DNA from: Hydractinia symbiolongicarpus
Lineage: Eukaryota > Cnidaria > Hydrozoa > Anthoathecata > Hydractiniidae
DNA: 64,000 nt
Direction: 5' to 3'
NCBI RefSeq assembly: GCF_029227915.1
Contig: NC_079882.1
Coordinates: 14,036,501-14,100,500 of the forward strand
The position numbers and the translations under genes are program-made. Shown here piece by piece: positions 36,932 to 46,075 of this stretch. How positions within the stretch are numbered: position 1 is the first letter of the stretch; each line of letters starts with the position of its first letter. The notes beneath the pieces are model-generated. The model was not told the origin of the DNA and did not search any database. It was given only the letters and a program-made list of their open reading frames with translations.

Positions 36932-38345
36932 CTAATGAACAAAATCATAGCCTGTTGTTCCATGTGTAGAATCACAACACAATCCATTCTTGGCGAATCG
37001 CTGAAACACATACTTTTGAGACTCCGTTTGAATAATTATTATAAAATCATCCGTTTTTAATTTTTTTTTTGTTTTCTTCTCCTTGCATTTTATAGTACAG
37101 CACAGGGTTGTACAGATCGGATTTCCATTGCTGAATCCAAGATAAAACACTTTCTTGGTCATTGACGTGACGCTGAATGTCGTTTATTTGAAAAGCTCTT
37201 TTCAAGTTTTCAAGATCTTGTGCTAATGTCAAATGGATTCTGTGTAGTCCGTCATCTGTAACTGTTTCTCTAATATCGTTCAGGATTTTATCCCGCCTAA
37301 CACCCCTGTAATTAATAAACATAAACTTGGCGATCTTACTCCAGAAAAGGGAAAACACTAGTGCGTAAAGGCGCTATAATTTACCTGTTGTAATTTGGAT
37401 CCAATACTATTTCTGCTAGACTTTGGTATCCATGTATGTTCTAGTTCTTTTTCATGGTCATAGTGGGTGTAGCATATGTCTGCCGTTACTTTACCGTCAG
37501 CGTGAAAAGTAGCTTTGATCGTGATGGTACTATTTCTTTCTATTTTGCAGGTTCCTACAGTAAGAGAGGACAATGAAATTAGAATTTCCTTAGTATTTCG
37601 GAAACATTGTTATATGTTTAATACCAACGCACAATATAGGTATGAAAGCAATATAGGTACCTGACATCTTAACGCGTCTTTTTCCTTTCCTGTTCGGTTT
37701 GTATTGTCCACACCGATTACATTGGTAATACTGTTGAGCTTCATTTTGTTTGTTTTTGACATTCCCCGAGAATATAACAAAACTGCAATGATTTGATGTT
37801 TCAGTATCATCTTTCCACGTTTAAAATGCTACGGAAAGAATGATGTTTACACACATTATACCGAATTACTAAAGTAGGATTTACAAGTCACCTAAATTTA
37901 GAAAACATCTTTTAACAGAATTGTCATCAAAAGTGAGTCTTTCTGTTCGGAATACTTTTAAGTGTTGCTTGTGTAAATGTTTTCTTAGGTCTGTAATATA
38001 TCGACACCTATAACCACACTCCAGGCAAATGCAATTTCCGTCTTGCGCTTTCGCGACATCTTCTTTTTTGTGATACCGAGAATCGCTTATTGAATCATTC
38101 CCATTTGATTTTGTTTGTTGCGTGGTCTTATTTGGATCTAGAGATGCAACATGAGGAATGTAAAAAATTATTACTCTGGCCTTTTTTATGGTTAGTAAAA
38201 TATAACTACTCACTTCTCATACCTGTGGCCCTAAATCAACGCGATAAATTTCGCTGTCCGAGTCTGAATCTGATATTGCTTCATCATCCTCGTAATTCGG
38301 CAATACAAAAGACACATCGATATTCTCTTCGCTAAACCAAGTCAT
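36932..38345 (-). pseudogene. MULE-type transposase, N-terminal half, multi-exon
   Basis: A probable first exon (38223-38345) opens MTWFSEENIDVSFVLPNYED and has an Asp/Ser-rich stretch, donor CAG|GTATGA. The next block (37881-38140) has a C2H2 finger, CLECGYRCRYITDLRKHLHK with QH. Then come SKTNKMKLNSITNVIG and NRTGKEKDALRCQ (37640-37760), CKIERNSTITIKATFHADG and YTHYDHEKELEHTWIP (37390-37560), and a block with GVRRDKILNDIRETV, RIHLTLAQDLENLKRAFQIN and finally CCDSTHGTTGYDF (36940-37310). DSTHGT holds the first catalytic Asp of MULE transposases. A stop follows at once, and the remaining catalytic core and SWIM finger are not found. Confidence 0.75.
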
Positions 38346-38521
38346 TATTACAGAGCGAAGATAACTGAAACAAAAGTAAATTAAATAAGAAATAAAAAAA
38401 TCGAATTAATTCGCGTAAACCTTTCCTACAATATTTAACTGCACGTAATATTTCATTGCATAGATAAGAACATAGATAATAGATATTTGCCAGTATATAA
38501 AAGTAAAATTGAAAAAAAATG

Positions 38522-39640
38522 TTAACAGTACCGACGGTATTTAGTTGGATCGCGTAGAAAAATGAAGGGAAGTTTTGAATCAGACTTCTTATCGAATCCA
38601 GGTAAAGTTCTGAAATATGCTGGTCTCAAAACAGCTATAGATAGCATTGCGATAGCTACCACACCACAAATGTTTCCATCGTTCTGAAGAGAAAAAAAAT
38701 ACAGAACAGCCAGTATTGCATTTGTGTTTACCATTAACAGAATGTGGCTTGTGACATTCCACGATGTTGACATCACCTTCGCCGTAAAGAACTTTGCAGT
38801 ATTGGTCAACGAGATCCTTTAATTCAATTGGGGCCATCCAACCCAACGAATCACCATATGTGCAGGTAGTTCTGTCAGAAACTATTGCCAATACAAAGTG
38901 ATTTCCAGGCTTTTCATAGGTTCCAATGTAAGTCTCCCCGTTGCGTGGATTACTTCCAACGTTTAAAAAAAATGCAATGTGTGTTGGAAGCTGTTGTTTA
39001 CTTCTCATAAATCTTTCCAAACATTTCTTTGGATCCGGGTTATAATTCCCATAAACACAAAGAACGTCATCCTGCATTTCGTTTAATTTCCTTACGACAT
39101 ACATCATGGGATCTCCAGACAAGTACCGCTCTCCACATAGTCTGGCAAGTTCATCTGGAAACATTTCGTATGGATTCACAAATAGATTGTACGGCCGGTT
39201 ATGAATTAATGATTTAAAATTGTTTAAAGAAACTAGACTTGGAGTCCTTTTAACGCTTTTTGGTATCAGTTGATTTGTAGAAAACCAGTCCAGTTCCTTT
39301 TCAACACATGTTTCAACCTCCTTTGCCTTGTGCAGCTGCATGGCAATTTCCACAGAGTTTTCATTATATTTTCCTAAGTTTAAAGATTCGTAATAAAATA
39401 TATCTGTAGCCATGGCTTTGGCTTTTTTCAGATTTTGATCCCAGCGTTTTAGGCTAGTTAGTGGTGGTATGAAATTGTTACTTAACAGGTTTGCACAATT
39501 CTCGTTACTTTTACTGTGCATAAGTTTTTCACTAATTGGCTCCCTTATTATAGGCTTGACGCATTCGAATGCTTGAAGTCGAGTAAAGTTCATTAATTCT
39601 TTGTGGTTAAGATGCCTTGAATTGTGTTGAGAATCCTATA
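38522..39640 (-). pseudogene. Ulp1/C48-type cysteine protease, one frameshift
   Basis: The reading frame starts after an acceptor near 39639 (TTATTTATAG|GATTCTC) or at ATG 39593. It carries the protease fold: histidine block NHFVLAIV, aspartate block TYGDSLGWMAP, then NGKHKCNTGC. The glutamine and catalytic cysteine (SLQNDGNICGVVAIAM) are in the +1 frame, so a one-base slip in the T8 run at about 38692-38699 separates them; this could be real decay or a sequencing error. Ulp1-type enzymes cleave SUMO or similar isopeptide bonds. The ones carried by transposons have no proven role. It lies upstream of the transposase gene in the same MULE, same strand. Confidence 0.82.
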
Positions 39641-40259
39641 AATAATTAAATCGTGTGTTGGTTTTAATTTGACTCACCTGTTTCGCTGTTTAATGATTAA
39701 TACTATGAAACAAATCGTTGTACTCCTACTGAGCTTCTAAATTTAAAGACAATTTAATGCGATTTTAAATTGGCATTTTATTTATAGAAAGAATTAATAG
39801 TCTCTTACCAAGTTTATTTCTTTGATTTTGGAAAATGAATTCCAGGCGAAGTTTCTGTGAACGATGAAAACACGTGCGCTTTGGAACTTTCCCGCGGAGA
39901 TTAAATGTAAACAAACACTTGAATATCTTACCCGCATTATTAAATGCGGGGTTGTGTATATATATACACACGCTATCAGTCAAATACTATATGATACATA
40001 TATTTTCGTATAGTATTTTTGGTCGGAGCAGCTGCAGTATTTAACAGCATGTTAAAAGCGCCGCTTCAGCCATCTTGTTCAAAATACGTCCCTGGTTGCT
40101 CCGGCCGCCCCAATAATTTCATCATTTTTTTTTTTTCGACCGACATTTACATATATTTGCCACAAATAAATAAATAAACTTACAACAACACCAAAATAAA
40201 ATAAAAAGTTGTTAACAATTTACAGGTCAACATGGTTTCACTTAATAATTAACAACGCT

Positions 40260-43010
40260 TGATTTTTCAGGATCGAATGAGTGATACAACATTTCCAAGT
40301 TCCATATCTGTCAGCTGGTGGTCCCGAGCGAAGGATCTGCAACCTCTCAGGCAAAGTAGTGTTGATCGCAGCAGACTAAAGGAAATTTTAGTTCTAATAA
40401 ACTTCGTGGCTTCTGCGAATCTGATGTTTCTTTTCTCTGAAATCATTTCAGACAGTCTCTGATAAAATCGTTTACACTCTCTTCTCATACCACCGTTTGT
40501 TGCAAAAACAAGGAAGTTAATGTTCCATTTTATACTTGCATAACTCTTTTGTTGTATCCTCTCTTCTTCTCTTCTTCGCTTTTCTTGAAGCATTTGTCAA
40601 GAGAAAGACCCTTGTATCTCAGAGCGTTGAGGTCAAAGACCCGTACATCTAAAAATACTCGTTGACCAGGGGTCCAAAAACCGACTGCGCTGACGTCTAA
40701 TCGGGATTCCTGTGATAAAATACCGTTTTGATGGATTCTTTCACCGCTTAAACGTAACAGCAATGGTTCCTTTCTCACATCTTTACATACTTCCTCCAGT
40801 AATTTCCCTGTAATATCTCGTATCTCATTGTGTCGTAAAGAGACGTAGCCACCTTTCTTGCATGATAACGCATGTGTAACATTAAATTTGCTTCCAATCG
40901 TATCGCAAACGTTCAGATCATAGTTCAGCTCTTTAATTGGTAAAGTTGTAAGCCAATTTGATACACCACTCTCCATATTTGACTCGTTCAATCGTGCAGC
41001 TTCAGGTGTCATACGTAATTGTAGATTTTTCAATTTTTCCAGATTCTGTTGTCTCCGGTTGTTTTTCACTGCCGTCAATGATACTATTTCTTCATCAACA
41101 ACATTTTTACGAAGAATTACGTTCTTCAAAGAAGCAGTTATGCTTTCTGAGTTTTGTAGCTCTGTGGGCGCTCGTTCAATGGGATTGATAATTCCCAAAC
41201 CACCAAGTCGAGGAGGCAAAGACAGGAGTGTGCGTTCATCACCATTCACAATGTGTCCGCCAGTAATAGCAGGTAGCAATCGATGTCGTATGATTTCTTC
41301 AAGTGGATTCAGATACTTCTCAATCCCAGGTATTGTTCTGAGGAAGAATTGAAATTTGTGTTGATAACCACTTGTATATCAAGCATAAGCAGCTTGTGGC
41401 TGTGATAGCGCAATATCTGAAAGTAAAGATATCTCCTTCACCCAGTTCGTTACCATTTTTTCACAGTACTCCTTCCTGAAGCTGTCACTTCCGATCGAGG
41501 CGCCAAGATGTCTTTCACCATCAGTACATATCTGGATATTCGTGCCCTCAAAAGTCGCTTTCGCCAGTTGTTCGTGTCCTGGTTTTACAATTAGCCACGA
41601 TTTGTGAGGTTGTGGATTGTAACCGAACAATGGTCCAATTTGCATCAATCTATCCCACCAAACTTTCAAGTTTCTACATTTTCCACCTGCACTAACGTCA
41701 TCAGCGAAATCAGCAACAGTAGTCTCAAATATTCCGTCAGCCATCAGATTAAGTAGGGGTGTTAGACCAATTGCGTATTTTGCCATCCCTAGCGGATCAC
41801 CCTGCGTAGTACCCTCCTCGGATCTTATTTCTTTACCTCCAATGATGAAAAGCCTCGCATGAAATCTATAGCAATTGATGACATAACATGCAATAGTCGG
41901 GCAAACAATCTTGACGTTGTGCAGGAGTGCTTCTCTGTTGATACTATTGAAGGCATTTGCTGCATCAACAAGTAAAACAGCCTCGTCACTGTCAAATACC
42001 TCCCTCATCCCGTGGATTGCCGCTTCACTGCCAGACTTCTGACCCGAGCACATCTGAATTTCCGCACTTGATTTAAGGACGTCTTTCTGAACAACTGCCA
42101 TCACTACCTTGCCACATATTCTTCGCAAGACTTCTCCAACACCAATTGGTCTTACTCCAGGTTTTTTGTCTAGAGGTACGAGTCTGCAAACAGTAAATGC
42201 TTCAAGCGATTGATCTTCAACATTCTCTATACATCTTTATAACGTTGGCTATAGCTCTTCTTAAATCCAAACCGCATTCACCGAAAACCTTTGAAGTTAA
42301 AGGCTTTCTCCATCCATCTGCGTCCATCCCAGAAGGTTCGGAGCCTTCTTTTGTTACTTGAGCTGCTTTCAATACGTACGTGTCATCAATGACGTCATAT
42401 ACAATCGGATTAACCGTTGATAACGGTCCTTGCAATATAACGTCTTCCTTCGCTTGTTCGCCTGGTGGATGTTTAACTCGTAATAAATTGAATGTTTCGT
42501 CATTTAAAGGAAGAATGCCACCTGCCATGTTGTTTGTTAATAATTTGATTGCTCCGTTCACATTTCCAGTCTGCATGAGATCTTTAAACTTTCTCGAAAC
42601 AACTTCTATGTTTCTTCTCTCGGTTGGTTTAGGCAATCGTGATTGAAGCATTTCACATTCATCGCAAAGTGCTTGAAAATCGCCTTTGTTCCACCATTCT
42701 AGTCTTCGTTGTAATGCGTTAACATGGTCTTTGCTTTTCGAGTTTTTTGACGGCTTCTAAAGTAATAGAGCTGGCATTACGTGCACTGCTTTTAACGCAA
42801 TACATTTGATTGGGCTATTTTCCACCCAGCTATTCAATAGTCTAGTTACTTCTCGAAGAAAGTTTTTTCCAGTAGCACCATTTGGAAGCATGAACAAATT
42901 TCGCCTCCAAAATACAATTTTCTCATAACAAGAATTAATTTGATCAATCGCATCTGTACCTCTAACGTTACCCCAATAAAACCGTTCATCATTGCGCCGT
43001 AAAACAAAAC
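40260..43010 (-). pseudogene. Reverse transcriptase pseudogene, copy A
   Basis: From the N-terminal side: FYWGNVRGTDAIDQINS (start truncated near 43010), WRRNLFMLPNGATGKNFL, VHVMPALLL, SGMDADGWRKPLTSKVFG, RPIGVGEVLRRICGKVV, VLLVDAANAFNSINRE, EGTTQGDPLGMAKYAIG, VADFADDVSAGGK (catalytic ADD), HLGASIGSDSF, LLPAITGGHIVNGDERTLL, GFWTPGQRVFLDVRVFDLNA and the C-terminal FIRTKISFSLLRSTLLCLRG. It is broken by a stop near 42770, a frameshift near 42220, a TGA at about 41379 and a frameshift near 40570. It keeps the segment that copy B has lost. Its truncated N-terminus lies about 50 bp from the right end of the 9.6-kb element. Confidence 0.87.
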
Positions 43011-43268
43011 AAACGTAAATAAACGGCCCGGGTACCCGGGTACTCTTTTTCTTATGACTATGGCAGAATTGTGCCAATACAAATATTTAAACAATCGGTC
43101 ATAACGCCAAAAAACTATCAATTTTTAATAAATCTGAGATTAAAAGTTAACTTGGTTCCAATGACAACAACATTAAAAAGTCAAGATATAGAAATAATCA
43201 GAGAACTCCACGAAAAAGGCAAAACTTTTACCTGGTTGTTGTAAGTGCAAGATAATTATGTTTTTCCT

Positions 43269-43337
43269 AGCCCTGTCCAGGATTTGAACCTGGATCTTTC
43301 ATTTGCATGAGTGTCATTGCCATTAGACCAACAGGGC
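43269..43337 (-). tRNA. tRNA-like sequence, shortened anticodon arm (tRNA pseudogene or SINE head)
   Basis: On the minus strand the 7-bp acceptor stem GCCCTGT/ACAGGGC is perfect, followed by a discriminator base. The A box TGGTCTAATGG and the T arm CCAGG-TTCAAAT-CCTGG (B box) are also perfect. The anticodon arm does not fold into a 5-bp stem with a 7-base loop, and the whole is only 69 nt, about four short, so no anticodon can be read with confidence. There is no long SINE body next to it. Confidence 0.45.
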
Positions 43338-43379
43338 AACCTGGCGTTGAAATGTCTGGTTTAGTCACAAGTAACTATA

Positions 43380-44420
43380 ACACTTGGCATTAAACGTCTG
43401 GTGTAGAGCGATTTATACGTTTTGTAAATTGTGCCACACGTTCATGTGGAGCGCCAAGTATGCAGTATATCATAAATTATATGAAGCACACACAACAGTA
43501 AGATTTTTCGGGTGTAATATATTTTTCAAATAATAACTTTTCTGCAAAAATACAGTTTCTATGTTGTGCCCATCTTAGCGGATTTTTTCAAAATGTTTCT
43601 GGCAAAACTTAGTTAATTTCAACCCAGGGTGAGCGCTTAGTACAGTAAACAATGTTGCATATCCATATAGGTTTAATACCTTTTCAAACAAAAGATTAGC
43701 GCAACTTCTGTTAAATAGATAGGTAACAGCTACATACATAACAACAAGCTGTTACCTATGTTACATAGGTAACAGCTTGTTGTTAACACTGGGCTGAGTG
43801 ATTTGTACAGGTATACTGTTTCGCACATACGTTTCGGCATAATACCCATTTCTAAAAAACTATCCTAACTTCAGTTCAAACAAACAGACAGTTAACAACC
43901 TGTTGTTATCCTATGCACCGAAAACTATTTTACTTTGCGGAAAATTTTCATTTAAAAATCAAAATACAGTTTATAACCTGTTTTTACCTTCTGTAAGCAA
44001 AAAAAAAAACCCTGCAATATGGAAAAAAATTTCTGTGAAAGATCAAAAATTAATCGTGACATCTGATAGGCGTAACACAGTTTCCAAAAAACCTTTATTG
44101 CAACTTCAGTTTAAAAAAACACAAGCCCATTGTTACCCTGTCCAGATAAAAATCAAACAACAGTGTATGTTCATTTTGCAAACAAGTTTTCATGACAGTA
44201 GCATAAAAAGCTCTTATTCCAAACTGAACAAAAACGTCGCTACAACCGCATTGGTGTAACGATCAGGTCAAGTTACAGACACAGAAATTAGGGTCATTAT
44301 TTGTACATCTTGGGAAATTAAATAAGAAATAATGAATATATTTAAAGATTTTTAATGGATGTTGACGATTGCATGGGAGCCGCTTGTCAGAATTTAAAAC
44401 GCCTCAGTAATAAAAAATGA
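43380..44420 (+). other. Degenerate tandem repeats around a perfect hairpin
   Basis: Blocks with AACTTCAGTT(C/T)AAA, GTTAACAACCTGTTGTTA or a variant, and TTGCATATCC-like words recur every 150-180 bp (43620-44160), suggesting a worn satellite. No coding pattern. The open frame at 43903-44259 is an accident of the repeat. Confidence 0.4.
43739..43785. repeat. Perfect 22-bp inverted repeat with 3-base loop
   Basis: Arm TAACAACAAGCTGTTACCTATG (written here in two parts: TAACAACAAGC + TGTTACCTATG), loop TTA, then the exact inverse ending CTTGTTGTTA. All 22 pairs match. Confidence 0.9.
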
Positions 44421-44426
44421 TGTTGT

Positions 44427-45169
44427 TGCCCAAAAATACACACAAAATGTAAAAATTATAAACCGGTTCAGAACACAATTTTTTTTCTTAGTATGATGAT
44501 CTGTAGTGATCAATGTACCAACCATTTTAAATGTAAATGTCAAAACAGAATAAGGAGTAAATTTTGAATGAACAAAGATATTATTTTTGGAATATACATG
44601 GTCCGTCCTCACAAAAGCTACAAAAATGTAAAACAGATTGGTTTTTGAGGAGCATATCCAAATCAACGAAAATCAGTTCATTTAGCATGTCCTATATTGC
44701 CATTGCCCATAAATCTTCCACATAAAGGTTATGAAACACATCAAATTATAGAAAAATCAGGCATTTCATCATACAATATAAAAAACAAAAAAGTTTTAGT
44801 CAGAACAATTAGTAATTTTTTCAGTATCACTAAACACAGTTATTATTACAATTTTAAAATTTTTAACAAAAACGTGAATTTGTTCTCTCAATATATTGCA
44901 TGTGGTCTTTTTTCCACAAAAGTTTACACAAAATTTGAAAAAAACAGCAGTTTGCAACATAAACAAAAACACGAACAACCATATCATCCTCTCATAAATT
45001 AAAATAAAGTCATAAACCCACGTAAATTGCCAATCAAATGACTACAACTCCCTCTAAAAATAACCTGGCATCTTACATGTAGGCTAACGAAAGTTAAACA
45101 GGATGTCAGAAACAAAACAATAAAAAATAACTTAACACACACGCTTTAAATTCTAAAAAAAAATTCCAT
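44427..45169 (-). repeat. 0.74-kb repeat, left copy (inverted relative to 55381-56127)
   Basis: The reverse complement is nearly identical to 55381-56127: long exact runs, a few substitutions and single-base indels. Similarity stops at TTTTTGGG-AACA on one side and TGGAAT on the other. No terminal inverted repeats or clear target duplications are seen, and no coding function. Long open frames occur in both copies but decay at the indels. Confidence 0.85.
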
Positions 45170-46075
45170 TGATCTTAGAGAAAGATACACAATTGCTTTC
45201 TATTGCTGTGCTAGCAAGTGTGAACATGAAACTGTTTATAGTTTCACTTTCAACAAATTTGAAAAAGCTTTGTGTCAAATTCAAAAGAGCTTTGTGTTAT
45301 CTGGGGTTTCTTTTTTATTTAAGTAGCAAAACATTTTATAACAACACAATAAATTGAATAGCTCGCCAGCTGGTAAATGTGTAAGGTATAACAATTTGTG
45401 TACTTCATAATAACTTTGTATGTTAACTTTTGGAAATTCAAATCTTCTGGCAGTAGACACTTTCCAAACGATTTTTCAACTTGTCACAAGGCCATTAAAG
45501 AGAACACTAGTTTTGAGAGGAAGACTTTGACAAGACTTATGATATTTTGGTTTCAGATCTCCAGCGTCATATCGAAATAATCCTTGGAGATGGTGCTAAT
45601 TATATACAATTCGAATAAGAAAAAGGCATGGTTTTATTTAATGGTTGAAATGGGTGAAATGGCAATGTTTTCACATTTTCACTAAAGAAGTTGTCATGCT
45701 GATAGGCATGGAAAATGTTTGTGATTTTACTAACAAGGCGAAAATGACTTATACTTATACTTATTACAACCCTATGGACACAAAAATGTGTAATAATGTA
45801 GTTAACGATATCTGTTCTTGAATGATTTTGTATTGTTAAAACTTTCAAGTATTTGTAGTAATTATCACATATTAGCTACAAAGTATTTTCAAGTTTGATT
45901 TAACATTTTAAAAGTGTGACCCAGAAATGGTTACCGATAAATAAAAACCGTTTTTTTGCTTTAAGCTAATAGGGCTAAATATTTTTTGATTGAATGTTCT
46001 GCTAAATCAGTGTTCATTCTTTCGTTTTCGTAGGTTGTTGTGTTGTAAGTTTATTTTTATATAATTAGTTAATTA
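45170..46075. other. Unassigned spacer
   Basis: AT-rich; no gene, repeat border or RNA recognised. Confidence 0.4.

Larger units (their letters stand above)
36304..40052 (-). mobile_element. 3.7-kb MULE-type transposon with Ulp1-like protease gene
   Basis: Inverted ends of about 38 bp share GTTAAATAC-GCAG-TGCTCCGACCAAAAAT, and TAAAAGCG flanks both sides (36296-36303 and 40053-40060), an 8-bp duplication. Two minus-strand genes lie inside: a C48/Ulp1-like cysteine protease, then a transposase with a C2H2 finger and a DSTHGT motif. The transposase breaks off just after that motif, about 0.6 kb from the left end, so the copy lost the catalytic C-terminal half. Capture of Ulp1-type proteases by MULEs is known from plants (KI-MULEs); here the arrangement is in an animal-like genome. 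Confidence 0.85.
34662..40073 (-). pseudogene. C2H2 zinc-finger transposon gene, broken by two nested insertions
   Basis: The gene starts ATGGCTGAAGCGGCGCTTTTA at 40073-40053, is cut by the MULE (36304-40052), and resumes at 36295 with GDDFDAILAAVEDNLLEEDK and a finger CDLCEKICKTSRGLTRHKN with a final H. A stop follows PENKSHPL, then GECASKLALDECYSEETRKG and KGFLMFQKPKLDDARYTF, where the 561-bp MITE interrupts. Beyond it are FSPKEKQIIKYLAGYVFGTL (35006-35293) and NLLEHLIMLYIRVRVYSLVK (34662-34919), separated by frame changes. The AGYV block resembles the end of P/THAP9-like transposases. It is paralogous to the exon at 18050-18328. Confidence 0.72.
33476..43062. mobile_element. 9.6-kb TIR transposon with 7-bp target duplication, two-gene family, heavily nested
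   Basis: The left terminus CATAGTCATAAGAAAAAGAG is matched perfectly (20/20) by the inverted right terminus ending at 43062. GCAGAAT flanks both sides (33469-33475 and 43063-43069). The right subterminal region carries the palindrome CCCGGGTACCCGGG (43028-43041). A THAP gene reads inward from the left; a C2H2 zinc-finger gene reads inward from the right side, its ATG at 40073. Later insertions inside are a 561-bp MITE, a 3.7-kb MULE and probably the RT copy at 40260-43010. Removing these would leave an element of about 3 kb. The 582-bp copy at 17923-18504 has the same termini. Superfamily is uncertain; P-like is my first guess. Confidence 0.75.

Noticed and set aside
44394-45002. Open frames of 90 and 101 codons shared with 55569-56345
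   Set aside because: Conservation is explained by the recent 0.74-kb duplication; frames end at indels between copies and exist on both strands.
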